This document shows positions 15,842 through 24,086 of a stretch of 64,000 nucleotides of DNA, one piece after another. Position 1 is the stretch's first letter; each line of letters opens with the position of its first letter. The translations under genes and the position numbers were made by a program. This DNA is from Microbacterium sp. YJN-G. Its GTDB lineage: Bacteria; Actinomycetota; Actinomycetes; Actinomycetales; Microbacteriaceae. The DNA is taken from positions 3,348,001 through 3,412,000 of the forward strand of contig NZ_CP060402.1 in the NCBI RefSeq assembly GCF_015040615.1, in the 5' to 3' direction. The notes under the pieces were generated by a model. It was not told where the DNA came from, did no database searches, and saw only the letters and a list, made by a program, of their open reading frames with translations.

Positions 15842-17298
15842 CTGCCCAGCACCGCCTCAATCACCTTCTTCGCAATCGGGGCGGCAATACCGTTGCCTGA
15901 GCCCGACCGCCCCATTCCGCCGCCGTCCTCGACGACGACCGCCACCGCGACCCGCGGATTCTCCGCGGGCGCGAAACCTGTGAACCACAGCGTGTGCGGC
16001 CTCGAGCCGTTCTGCGCTGTCCCCGTCTTTCCGGCGACAGCGACGCCGTCTATTCTTGCACCCGTCGCGGCTCCCGAATCGACGCCTTCGACGAGCACCG
16101 CGGTCAGAGCCTCGGCCTGTTCGGCGCTGAGCACCTGCTCGAACGCCTCATCGGTGAACTGCTCGTGCACGGCGAAGTCGTCGCCGATGACCTTGTCGAC
16201 CATCCGCGGCTTCATCACGGCGCCGTCGTTGGCGACACCGGCCGCCACCATCGCCATCTGCAGCGGTGTCGCCGTCACCTGTCCCTGGCCGAATCCGGTC
16301 AGTGCGGTCTGCGCGTCGTCCAGGCCCGACGGGTAGCTCGAGGCGGTCGCCTCGAGCGGCAGCTCGAACTCGGTGTTGAACCCGAACTTCTCGGCGGTCT
16401 CGCGGATCGCCTTGTCACCCAGCTGCGCCGCCAGCTCGGCCATCGGGATGTTGCAGCTGCGCTTGAGGGCCTCGGCGAGGGTCGTGGTCTCGCCCTCGCC
16501 GCAGGTGCCGCCCCAGGCGTTGGAGACCTGCGTGGTCGTGCCGGGCAGGGTGTAGCGCGCGGGGTTCGGCAGGGTGGACTCGAGCGTCCAGTCGCCGGAT
16601 GCCAGGGCGGCGGCCGCCACGACGACCTTGAAGGTCGAGCCGGGCGGGTTGAGGTTGCCGGCGATCGCACGGTTGTAGAGCGGCTTGCTCGGCTCGGACG
16701 CGAGCCGGTCGTGCTCGGCATCCACCGCGGAGGGGTCGTGCGAGGCGAGCAGGTTGGTGTCGAAGCTCGGCGTCGACACCATGGCGAGGATGCGGCCGGT
16801 GGCGGGCTCGATGGCGACCACGGCGCCCTGCAGCCCCTTCTCCTGCAGGGCATCCCATGCGGCGCGCTGTGCGGCGGCGTTCATGGTGAGCTGCACGCTC
16901 AGCCCCTGCTGCGGCTGGCCGGAGAGGATGCGCTCGATCTCGGCGAAGAAGGCGACCGATCCGGTGCCCGAGAGCTCGGTGTTCAGCGCCTGCTCGATAC
17001 CCGTCGAGGACTGCAGGGCGGGGTTGAAGTATCCCGTCACGGGCGCCCACATCGCAGCATCCGTGTACACCCGCTGGTACTGGTAGCGGTCGTTCGCGGG
17101 AACGGAGGTGACGATCGCCGAGTCCTGCACGAGAATCGATCCGCGCTGGATCTGGTAGCTGTCCAGGCGCGTGCGGGTGTTCGCCGGATTCTGGGCGAGG
17201 GTGTCGGCGTCGATCACCTGGATCCAGCTCGCGGCCAGGAACAGCGAGAGGAACATCGCGAGGATCACGAAGCTGAGGCGGCGCAGCTCTTTAGTCAT
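15838..17298 (-). CDS. pbpA: Penicillin-binding protein PbpA (class B transpeptidase)
   Basis: This 486-residue protein has one N-terminal membrane helix (about residues 9-28), a short dimerisation domain and a transpeptidase domain. The three penicillin-binding motifs are present: SxxK as STFK in NPPGSTFKVV, SxN as SCN in KRSCNIPM, and KTG in AGKTGTAQNG. It cross-links peptidoglycan together with the RodA polymerase encoded upstream. ATG 17298; the 45-bp gap to rodA holds a copy of the interspersed repeat and the ribosome binding site. Its stop overlaps pknA by 4 bp. Confidence 0.95.
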   Translation of the reverse strand: MTKELRRLSFVILAMFLSLFLAASWIQVIDADTLAQNPANTRTRLDSYQIQRGSILVQDSAIVTSVPANDRYQYQRVYTDAAMWAPVTGYFNPALQSSTGIEQALNTELSGTGSVAFFAEIERILSGQPQQGLSVQLTMNAAAQRAAWDALQEKGLQGAVVAIEPATGRILAMVSTPSFDTNLLASHDPSAVDAEHDRLASEPSKPLYNRAIAGNLNPPGSTFKVVVAAAALASGDWTLESTLPNPARYTLPGTTTQVSNAWGGTCGEGETTTLAEALKRSCNIPMAELAAQLGDKAIRETAEKFGFNTEFELPLEATASSYPSGLDDAQTALTGFGQGQVTATPLQMAMVAAGVANDGAVMKPRMVDKVIGDDFAVHEQFTDEAFEQVLSAEQAEALTAVLVEGVDSGAATGARIDGVAVAGKTGTAQNGSRPHTLWFTGFAPAENPRVAVAVVVEDGGGMGRSGSGNGIAAPIAKKVIEAVLGR

Positions 17299-17316
17299 GC
17301 GACACCTCCTGTCGAG

Positions 17317-17340
17317 TGGGTTGCTGAGCCTGTCGAAGCA
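17317..17340 (-). repeat. Interspersed repeat copy between rodA and pbpA
   Basis: A single copy of the GGGTTGCTGAGCCTGTCGAA repeat, continuing into GCA, fills most of the 45-bp gap between two co-transcribed genes. Its presence inside an operon shows that it need not be a terminator. Confidence 0.8.
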
Positions 17341-17343
17341 TCC

Positions 17344-18726
17344 TCATCCGATCACCACCCGGGGCTGGCGGCGCACGCCGTCGCTGATGCGCAGCAGCAG
17401 CGCGACGATCAGCCAGTTGGCGACCAGCGACGATCCGCCGGCCGCGAGGAACGGTGTGGTCAGTCCGGTCAGCGGGATGACTCGGGTGACGCCGCCGACC
17501 ATGATGAACACCTGCAGAGCCAGAGTGAACGACAGCCCGGTCGCCAGCAGCTTGCCGAAGTCGTCCTGACCGGCCAGGCCGATGCGCAGGCCGCGGCTGA
17601 CGAACACCATGTACAGGCAGAGGATGGCGAACAGCCCGACGATGCCGAGCTCCTCCCCCAGGCTCGGGATGATGTAGTCGCTGTGCGAGAGCGGCGTGAT
17701 GTGCGGGCGGCCCTGGCCCCAGCCGGTGCCGATCAGCCCGCCGTGGGCGAGACCGAAGATGCCCTCGACGAGCTGGTAGCTGCCGCCCTGCGCGCTGATG
17801 ATGTCGGGGTTGAAGGCGTCGAGCCAGTTCGTGAACCGGCGCTGCACGTAGGCCAGCACCTGCGTGGCGAAGAACGCGCCCACGCCGACGCCCACGAGCC
17901 CGATCAGCACCCAGCTGGTCTTGCCGGTGGCGACGTAGAGCATCGCGATGAACATGCCGAAGATCAGCAGCCCGGTGCCGAGGTCGCGCTGGGTGACGAT
18001 GATCAGCAGCGAGAGCACCCACACGACCAGCACCGGTCCGAGCTCGCGCATGCGCGGCCAGGTCATGCCGAGGAACCGGTGGCCCACCGAGCTGAGGCTC
18101 TCGCGGGTGCGCACGAGGTAGCCGGCGAAGAAGATCGCCAGGCAGATCTTCGCCAGCTCGCCGGGCTGGAACGCGAAGACGCCGGCGATCGACACCCACA
18201 CGTCGGCGTTCGAGCCGGATGCCTTCAGGAACGGGATGAAGGGCAGCACGAGCAGCACGATGCCGGCCAGGCCCGACAGGTACGTGAAGCGGTACAGCAC
18301 CCGGTAGTTGCGCAGCGCGATGACCAGCGCGATGGCGCCGGCGAGCGAGATCGCCGTCCAGGCCAGCTGCTTGTTCGAGAACGCACCCCAGCCCGTGAGG
18401 TTCTTGGCGATGTCGATGCGGTAGATCATCGCGATGCCGAGGCCGGTCAGCACGGTCGCGATGGGCAGCACGAACGGGTCGGCATCGGAGGCGACCACCC
18501 GCAGCACCACGTGCAGGGCGAACACGATCACCGCGAGCCCGCCGCCGATCACGAGGATCATCGGGTCGATGGTCTTCAGGGCACCCAGCTGCACGAGCGC
18601 GAGAGCCGCGCCGGCGATCGCCAGCGAGAACAGCAGCAGCCAGAACTCCCGGTTGCGCTGCTTCTGCGGCGTCCGGATCTTCTTCAGCGCCTTCATGACG
18701 CTGGTATCGGCGTTCACGTCGGTCAT
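17344..18726 (-). CDS. rodA: RodA/FtsW family peptidoglycan polymerase
   Basis: This 460-residue membrane protein has about twelve hydrophobic helices and SEDS family motifs, such as the PGELAKI segment with its Glu-Lys and the QPGELAKICLAIFFAGYL region, RDLGTGLLIF and the GWGQGRPH-IPLSHSDYIIPSLGEELG loop ends. SEDS proteins polymerise lipid II glycans and pair with a class B PBP, here PbpA directly downstream. It overlaps pstP by 4 bp. Assigned RodA rather than FtsW by its place in the pknB cluster. Confidence 0.94.
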   Translation of the reverse strand: MTDVNADTSVMKALKKIRTPQKQRNREFWLLLFSLAIAGAALALVQLGALKTIDPMILVIGGGLAVIVFALHVVLRVVASDADPFVLPIATVLTGLGIAMIYRIDIAKNLTGWGAFSNKQLAWTAISLAGAIALVIALRNYRVLYRFTYLSGLAGIVLLVLPFIPFLKASGSNADVWVSIAGVFAFQPGELAKICLAIFFAGYLVRTRESLSSVGHRFLGMTWPRMRELGPVLVVWVLSLLIIVTQRDLGTGLLIFGMFIAMLYVATGKTSWVLIGLVGVGVGAFFATQVLAYVQRRFTNWLDAFNPDIISAQGGSYQLVEGIFGLAHGGLIGTGWGQGRPHITPLSHSDYIIPSLGEELGIVGLFAILCLYMVFVSRGLRIGLAGQDDFGKLLATGLSFTLALQVFIMVGGVTRVIPLTGLTTPFLAAGGSSLVANWLIVALLLRISDGVRRQPRVVIG

Positions 18727-20042
18727 GGTGTCGGCGCTCCCGTCGAGGTGGGCGTCGGCGTGGGGGTGGGGGACGGCGATTCGGTCGGCTCGGGGATCTG
18801 CACCGGAACCGGCGGCAGCGCACTGACGCGCAGCCGTTCGGTGATCGCGATGGCATCCGCGAGGGATCGCGCATTGATGGTGCGTTCGACCGAGGCGCGC
18901 TGATACGAGGGCAGGTCGGCGAGCAGGATGAAGGTGTCCTTCACCTCTGTCGACAGCGAGATCGGACCGAGGTTCTGCTGCACACCGCGGTAGATCACCA
19001 CGCTGTCGGCATCGGCGCCGACGAAGTAGCGGGTCTGGGTCCAGTTGTAGGCGAGCACCCCAGCGCCGAACAGCGCGAGCAGCGCGACCAGCAGCGCCGC
19101 GAGCCAGGCGATGCGCCGGCGGGTGCGCCGGCGGCGATCCTCTTCGATGATCTCCTCGAAGTAGTCGGAGTCGGGTTCGAAGTGGCTGGGTTCGTTGGCG
19201 GCCTGCAGCACGGGGTGCAGCCAGCCGGTGAGCGAGGTGCGCGGGGCGGGCACGGGCAGGTCGGACGGGTTGGATGCCGCACCGACGACGGTTCCGGTGC
19301 CGGACGAGATCGGATGCGCGCCGCCGACGTCCACGAGCACGACCGTCACGTTATCGGGTGCGCCGCCGTCGAGGGCCTGCTTGAGCAGGCTGTCGGCCGT
19401 GCGGCCGGGGGCGAGGCCCAGGCGCATCACCTTGGCGATGTGCGTCTCGTCGACCACGCCCGAGAGTCCGTCGGAGCACAGCAGCCAGCGATCGCCCGGC
19501 TGCGTCGGCATGACGAACATGTCGAGGTCGGGGGCGATGTCCATGTCGCTGAGCACCCGCATGAGCACCGAGCGACGCGGGTGGTAGCGGGCCTCTTCGA
19601 GCGTGATGCGGCCCGAATCGACCAGGCGCTGCACGAAGGTGTGGTCGGCGGTGATCTGGGTGAGCGCGTCGTCGCGGTACAGGTAGATGCGCGAGTCGCC
19701 GATGTGCCCGATCACCGCGTAGTCGTCGACCATGATGATCGCGCTGAGGGTGGTGCCCAGGCCCGCGAGCTCGGGCCGCTCCTTCGAGGCGCGCACCAGG
19801 TCGGCGGCGGCCGTGGTCGCCGCGGCCTGCAGTGAGGCCTGGGCGTCGTCGGTGGAGGTGAACGGCTCGTCCAGGCGCTCCATGTGGTTGATCGCGATGG
19901 TCGAGGCGACGTCGCCGCCGGCGTGACCGCCCATGCCGTCTGCGACGACGAAGAGGTTCGCGCCGGCGTAACCGGAGTCCTGGTTGTTGGAGCGGACCTT
20001 CCCGGTGTGGGAGATCGCGGCGCTCGAGCCCTCGAAGACCAT
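18723..20042 (-). CDS. pstP: PP2C-type protein phosphatase PstP
   Basis: This 439-residue protein carries a PP2C phosphatase domain (residues about 8-235) with the metal-binding DGMGGH motif, IGHIGDSRIYLYRDD and CSDGLSGVV. One membrane helix follows near residue 310, then an extracellular region and a Pro/Thr/Ser tail rich in PTPTP. It reverses the action of PknA and PknB on shared substrates. The N-terminal SHTGKVRSNNQDS is typical. The tail is low-complexity and may span the wall. Confidence 0.94.
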   Translation of the reverse strand: MVFEGSSAAISHTGKVRSNNQDSGYAGANLFVVADGMGGHAGGDVASTIAINHMERLDEPFTSTDDAQASLQAAATTAAADLVRASKERPELAGLGTTLSAIIMVDDYAVIGHIGDSRIYLYRDDALTQITADHTFVQRLVDSGRITLEEARYHPRRSVLMRVLSDMDIAPDLDMFVMPTQPGDRWLLCSDGLSGVVDETHIAKVMRLGLAPGRTADSLLKQALDGGAPDNVTVVLVDVGGAHPISSGTGTVVGAASNPSDLPVPAPRTSLTGWLHPVLQAANEPSHFEPDSDYFEEIIEEDRRRRTRRRIAWLAALLVALLALFGAGVLAYNWTQTRYFVGADADSVVIYRGVQQNLGPISLSTEVKDTFILLADLPSYQRASVERTINARSLADAIAITERLRVSALPPVPVQIPEPTESPSPTPTPTPTSTGAPTP

Positions 20043-20057
20043 CTGGACGCGGCGCCC

Positions 20058-20552
20058 TTACGCTCGCAGCTCGAAGGTCGTGGCGCCCACCTTGATCGGG
20101 GTTCCGAGCGGCACCTGCACCGACTTGTCGCCCAGCCGCTGGCCGTTCAGGAACGTGCCGTTGGTCGAGCCGAGGTCCTGCAGGGTCCAGATGTCGCCGC
20201 GCTTGGAGAGCCGGGCGTGATGGCTGGAGGTGTAGTCGTCGCGGATGACGAGGCCCGATTCGCTGGACCGGCCGATCGTCATCGAATCGGCGCCGGCGAG
20301 CGGCACCTCGAGTCCGGCCTTCGGGCCGGAGGTGATGACCAGTCGCGCGGCGCCCTTCTCACCCGATCCGCTCACACGCGGAGCCTGCGAGACGGGGGCC
20401 GGTGCGGGGGCGGCGGCGGCCTCACCGGCCGGCATCCTGCGCACCCGCACGCCGAACAGATCGGCGCGCAGCGAGTACACCACGGCGAAGACGAAGAACC
20501 ACAGCAACACCAGGAAGCCGATGCGCAGCACGAGCAGCATGAGTTCGCTCAT
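20058..20552 (-). CDS. fhaB: FHA domain protein FhaB (FipA)
   Basis: This 164-residue protein has an N-terminal membrane helix (about residues 5-28) and a C-terminal forkhead-associated domain: GRSSESGLVI, SSHHARL and DLGSTNGTFLNG, which bind phosphothreonine. FhaB links PknA/PknB signalling to division proteins. The ATG at 20552 overlaps the fhaA stop by 4 bp, and MSELMLLVLRIG matches the family start; longer in-frame extensions would lie inside fhaA. Confidence 0.92.
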   Translation of the reverse strand: MSELMLLVLRIGFLVLLWFFVFAVVYSLRADLFGVRVRRMPAGEAAAAPAPAPVSQAPRVSGSGEKGAARLVITSGPKAGLEVPLAGADSMTIGRSSESGLVIRDDYTSSHHARLSKRGDIWTLQDLGSTNGTFLNGQRLGDKSVQVPLGTPIKVGATTFELRA

Positions 20553-21250
20553 CGGCGGGCTCCCTTGAGGTCCGGGCTGCCGGAGCCGCTGACCGGCACG
20601 ACGCGGAAGACGAGTTCGGTGCGGCCGATCGTGAAGACGGAGTCGGGTGTCAGGGCGGCTTCGCGCACCTTGTGCCCGTCGACCTTGGTGCCGTTGGTCG
20701 AGCCGAGGTCGCGCAGCAGGGCGCGCTCGCCGTCCCACAGGATCTCGGCATGACGCCGGCTGGAGCCGGCATCCGCGATGGTGATCCCCGCGTCGCTGCC
20801 GCGGCCGATCACCGTGCGGGCGCTGGTGAGCGGATGGCGGCGGCCGTCGACCTCGACGACGCCCTGCCAGCTGACCGCGCTCTCCACCGATGAGGAGTTG
20901 ATGTGCACGGTGCCGGTGGCGACGCGCTCGTCGGCCTCGAGAGAGATGTGCAGCGGGCCCGCGAAGCTGTACCCCTGCGTGCGGGCGTGCTTGGTCAGCA
21001 GCGCGAACAGTTCGTCGTTGAGGGCGTGGCCGAGCGACCGCATCCGCTCGTGGTCTTCGGGGCTGAGCCGCACGAGGTAGTCGCAGGGCGTGATGATGCG
21101 CTCGCGGCTGACGACAGCCGCCTTCGTGTCGGCTTCGCGCCGCAGAGCCGAGGCGATCTCGACGGGCTGGATGCCGCTGCGGAAGGTCTTCGCGAACGCG
21201 CTGTTCACAGCGCGCTCAAGACCCTTCTCAAAGCTGTCAAGTAGTCCCAC
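20549..21250 (-). CDS. fhaA: FHA domain protein FhaA (DUF3662)
   Basis: This 233-residue cytoplasmic protein has an N-terminal DUF3662 domain (residues 1 to about 120, starting GLLDSFEKGLERAV) and a C-terminal FHA domain (GRGSDAGITI, SSRRHAEI, DLGSTNGTKVDG). In mycobacteria FhaA is phosphorylated by PknB and acts on lipid II flippase MurJ/MviN. Start is GTG 21250, chosen because of the conserved N-terminus and AGAGGAA upstream. It is the first gene of the fhaA-fhaB-pstP-rodA-pbpA-pknA-pknB operon. Compared with M. tuberculosis FhaA (over 500 residues) the low-complexity linker is very short. Confidence 0.93.
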   Translation of the reverse strand: MGLLDSFEKGLERAVNSAFAKTFRSGIQPVEIASALRREADTKAAVVSRERIITPCDYLVRLSPEDHERMRSLGHALNDELFALLTKHARTQGYSFAGPLHISLEADERVATGTVHINSSSVESAVSWQGVVEVDGRRHPLTSARTVIGRGSDAGITIADAGSSRRHAEILWDGERALLRDLGSTNGTKVDGHKVREAALTPDSVFTIGRTELVFRVVPVSGSGSPDLKGARR

Positions 21251-21427
21251 GAGGTTCCTCTGGCATGCCGACCGGTAGGGCCATCGTAGCCAGACCGGCT
21301 GAACGCGCGCTCGCCGCGGGGTGTTCCGAGTCGATAAAGATCTCGTCGCGGCCGCGATCCCGCGTGTTCGGAGCACCCGCGTGCGCGTGATAGCCTTGAC
21401 AGGTTGAGTTCTGAGGAACAAGACGAT

Positions 21428-21514
21428 GCGCGAGTGGCGGAATAGGTAGACGCGCTGGCTTCAGGTGCCAGTGCCTGCAAGGGCGTGGGGGTTCAAGTCC
21501 CCCCTCGCGCACCA
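21428..21514 (+). tRNA. tRNA-Leu (anticodon CAG)
   Basis: An 87-nt class II tRNA: acceptor arms GCGCGAG (21428-21434) and CTCGCGC (21504-21510), discriminator A and encoded CCA (21512-21514). The anticodon stem CTGGC/GCCAG encloses loop TTCAGGT with CAG at 21462-21464. A long variable arm and the TTCAAGTCC T-loop are present. It decodes CUG, the main Leu codon in this GC-rich genome. A tRNA-Leu next to fhaA is also found in mycobacteria. Confidence 0.97.
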
Positions 21515-21560
21515 AATGAGTAAGGCCCCGGATCGGAGATTCGGGGCCTTACTCATTTTC
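21514..21560 (+). terminator. Terminator of tRNA-Leu
   Basis: AAATGAGTAAGGCCCCG (21514-21530) and its exact complement (21542-21558) form a 17-bp stem with an 11-base loop, followed by TTC. The left arm begins on the last base of the encoded CCA, so the hairpin touches the mature tRNA end. The sequence is unusually AT-rich at its base for this genome. Confidence 0.85.
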
Positions 21561-21666
21561 GTGTGCCGAGGTTGGCGCCGTGAAACTCGGGGCCCCACGC
21601 GGCCGGAGGCTCCGCCGTTCGCAGACCGCTCTACCGGAGCATCCGGCGCGGGAGTAGCATCCGGCC

Positions 21667-22479
21667 ATGGGGACGCAATTCTCGCCGATCAGGCAACGAT
21701 TCATCGCGCTCGCTGCGGCTGTCGCCGCGCTTCTCGCCGTTCCTCTCGGGGCGGCGCCCGCTCTCGCGGACCCGCCGGATCCGGTCGCCAGGTACGTCGC
21801 CGTCGGCGACTCGTACGCCGCGGGTCAGGGGGCCGGCTCCTATCTCGACGGATGCCTGCGCAGTCCGCTGGGCTACCCGTCGCTGATCGACGCAGAACCG
21901 CGCCACAACCTGCTGCGGCAGCCGGCGTGCAGCGGCGCCACGATCGCCGACGTGATGGCCACGCAGGTCTCGCAGGTCAACCGCGGCACGACGCTGATCA
22001 CGGTCACCGCGGGCGCGAACGACCTGGATCTCGCGGCGCTCTTCGCCGCGTGCGCGCCGGATCCCACGACGCTCGCGTGCCAGCAGGCGGTGGCGAGCTC
22101 CGCCGCCGCAATCCCGGCCGTCGGGCCGCAGATGGCTCAGCTGATCGCCGAGCTGCAGGCGCGCGCGCCCGACGCGACGATCGTCGTCACCGGCTATCCG
22201 GTGCCGTTCGCATCGGCCTACGCCGCGGCGCTGCCGGCCGCCGCCGCCGTGAACCAGGGGGCGCTCGCACTGAACGCGCAACTCGCCGGGGCCGTGCAGG
22301 CCACGGCGATGCCGGGCGCACACGTCGTGTTCGCGCCGGTGTCGTTCGGCGATCACGTGATCGGCGGCAGCGCCGTGCCGTGGCTCGGCGCCGACGTCAC
22401 GGATCCGGTCGGGCTCCTGCATCCGACCGCCCAGGGCTACGTCGCCTACCGGGATGCCGTGCTGGCGGCGGTGCCGTAA
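21667..22479 (+). CDS. Secreted SGNH/GDSL-family hydrolase
   Basis: This 270-residue protein has a signal peptide (basic start, hydrophobic core, APALA-DPP cleavage region near residue 36). Block I is VAVGDSYAAGQG with the nucleophile Ser, block III is TAGANDLD with the oxyanion Asn, and block V is LHPTAQGY with the catalytic His. Such enzymes hydrolyse lipids, sugar esters or acetylated wall polymers outside the cell. Substrate unknown. TAGCAT (21655-21660) is six bases before the ATG, so the transcript is probably leaderless. Confidence 0.9.
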   Translation: MGTQFSPIRQRFIALAAAVAALLAVPLGAAPALADPPDPVARYVAVGDSYAAGQGAGSYLDGCLRSPLGYPSLIDAEPRHNLLRQPACSGATIADVMATQVSQVNRGTTLITVTAGANDLDLAALFAACAPDPTTLACQQAVASSAAAIPAVGPQMAQLIAELQARAPDATIVVTGYPVPFASAYAAALPAAAAVNQGALALNAQLAGAVQATAMPGAHVVFAPVSFGDHVIGGSAVPWLGADVTDPVGLLHPTAQGYVAYRDAVLAAVP

Positions 22480-22495
22480 GACACGCCATCCTGGC

Positions 22496-22554
22496 TTCAG
22501 GTCGCACTTCGTCCCGGAATATCGCCGGGAAAACGGGATGAATTGCGACCTGAA
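22496..22554. repeat. Long inverted repeat between convergent genes
   Basis: TTCAGGTCGCA (22496-22506) is exactly complementary to 22544-22554, and the pairing continues inward for ten further bases with two mismatches, giving 21-bp arms around a 17-base spacer. It lies between the GDSL hydrolase and the ligase gene, so it may terminate both. The length and AT-rich loop are unlike the other hairpins here. Confidence 0.75.
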
Positions 22555-22566
22555 CGGCTGGAACAG

Positions 22567-23631
22567 TCAGGCGTCGGCGGCGAGAAGCGCGGCGAGGGCG
22601 GGGATGCCGCCGGATTCGTACGCCCGCAGCTGGCGCTGCGAGCCGGTCCCCTCGGTGCGGATGCGGGCCAGCTGCTCGTCCACGAACGCGGCATCGCCGA
22701 GTTCGCCGAGCACGGGACGGATGCTGTGCAGCATCCGATCGACCTCCGACCAGGCGTCGTGCGACCGGCCGTCGGCGGTGAGCAGCCGGGCGTCCATGCC
22801 GTGACGGGTCGCCACCCACAGCGAGGCGTCGAGGATCTCGGGCGGGGTCGGCTCGCGCGTGTCGTCGTCCCAGACGACGATCGCGCGGATGAGAGCCGTC
22901 AGCAGCAGTGTGTCCGCGACGCGCAGCTGAGCATCCGCCACCCGGGTCTCGACCGTGTGGTACCGCTCCGACAGCCGCACGGCCCACGAGACCGAGGATC
23001 GCGCGGGGAGCGCCCCCGCCTCGACGAACGCGTCGACGGTGCGGTGGTACGCATCGGCATCCGGAAACGCGGGCGGACCCCACGACACCGGCAGACGGCG
23101 GATCAGCGGACTGCGCCAGCTGGCCAGCCCGGCCGGGGCTCCCCCGGAGAACGGTGAGTTCGCGCTCAGCGCGAGCAGCACCGGCAGCCGTTCCCGCAGC
23201 CGGCGCAGCGCCCGCACCCGCTCCTCATCGTCGAGCACTTCGACGTGCACGTGCAGGCCGTTCACGATGTGCTCCGCGGCGAGCCGGCCGATGAGGTCGG
23301 CGACATCCTCGTAGTGCGGAGACCACGACAGCTGACCGGTTCCGGTCAGCGCGAACGGCGCTCCCGTGGCGGCGACGACCGTGCCGGCCGGCGCGTGCTC
23401 GGTCAGCATCCTCCGGAGCCTCATCACCCGCTCCCCTGCCGCATCGAGCGATGACACCGGCTCGGTCGCCGCCTCGATCTGACTGGTCATGAACTCGGCG
23501 GTGAGAACCCCGAGACCCGGCGCCTCGCCGAGCACCCGCGCGTGCAGTTCGCGCGCGGAGACCGGCACCAGCGTGGCGTCGTCGAGCAGGACGAACTCCT
23601 CCTCGATGCCGAAGCGCGTCGAAAGCGGCAT
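22567..23631 (-). CDS. Carboxylate-amine ligase of the YbdK / glutamate-cysteine ligase 2 family
   Basis: This 354-residue protein has GIEEEFVLLD at the N-terminus, FMTSQIEAATEPVSSLDAA, HVHVEV with metal/substrate histidines, and RYHTVETRVADAQLR. These are typical of the GCS2 (YbdK) family, ATP-dependent ligases with weak glutamate-cysteine ligase activity in the founding member. The physiological product in actinobacteria is not settled. ATG 23631 has GGAGGAAAGGAG upstream; an in-frame extension of 32 residues is rich in Arg and lacks similarity. Confidence 0.85.
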   Translation of the reverse strand: MPLSTRFGIEEEFVLLDDATLVPVSARELHARVLGEAPGLGVLTAEFMTSQIEAATEPVSSLDAAGERVMRLRRMLTEHAPAGTVVAATGAPFALTGTGQLSWSPHYEDVADLIGRLAAEHIVNGLHVHVEVLDDEERVRALRRLRERLPVLLALSANSPFSGGAPAGLASWRSPLIRRLPVSWGPPAFPDADAYHRTVDAFVEAGALPARSSVSWAVRLSERYHTVETRVADAQLRVADTLLLTALIRAIVVWDDDTREPTPPEILDASLWVATRHGMDARLLTADGRSHDAWSEVDRMLHSIRPVLGELGDAAFVDEQLARIRTEGTGSQRQLRAYESGGIPALAALLAADA

Positions 23632-23787
23632 CCGGGTCTCCTTTCCTCCGGGAAACCGGCCGGATCGGGAAAGCGCGGGTAGAGGAAGGCGGGTGCGCCG
23701 CGATCCCGTCCGGAACCGACGGCGCACCCGCCTGCTGGTGTGTGTCGCGTGGCGGCTCAGCCGCTCACGCGAGGTCGATCTGCCGTG

Positions 23788-23958
23788 TCAGTCGAACACG
23801 TCCTTGACGTCGTCTCCGACCTTCTTGGCGTCAGCCTTGACCTGGTCGACCTTGCCCTCGGCCTCGAGCTTCTCGTTGTCGGTCGCGTCGCCGATGCCCT
23901 CCTTGGCCTTGCCGACCAGCTTCTCGGTGTTGTGCTTGGCGTCGTCCATGGCTCCCAT
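23788..23958 (-). CDS. CsbD family stress protein
   Basis: This 56-residue hydrophilic protein matches the CsbD family: DDAKHNTEKLVGKAKEGIGDATDNEKLEAEG pattern ends (DDAKHN and EAEGK) and a Lys/Asp-rich tail. CsbD proteins are abundant general stress proteins without known enzymatic role, often under SigB control. GGGAG lies five bases before the ATG at 23958; a second ATG three codons later is possible. It stands alone between the ligase and the membrane metalloprotease-like operon. Confidence 0.9.
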   Translation of the reverse strand: MGAMDDAKHNTEKLVGKAKEGIGDATDNEKLEAEGKVDQVKADAKKVGDDVKDVFD

Positions 23959-24086
23959 GTCGCTCCCTTCGTCTGGCGGCGTTCGGCCGCTCCGATGTGC
24001 GAGGTGCCAGATTCGCACCGGCGCCGACGTTCGGCCCAGGGGATTGACAGGCGCGTCGGAGAGAAGTTACGCGGGCGCGCACCCCA

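Noticed and set aside
15994..18903. A 969-codon plus-strand frame opposite pbpA and rodA.
   Set aside because: Low-complexity His/Asp/Glu/Arg composition, no domain, and it lies wholly opposite two well-conserved genes of the pknB operon.
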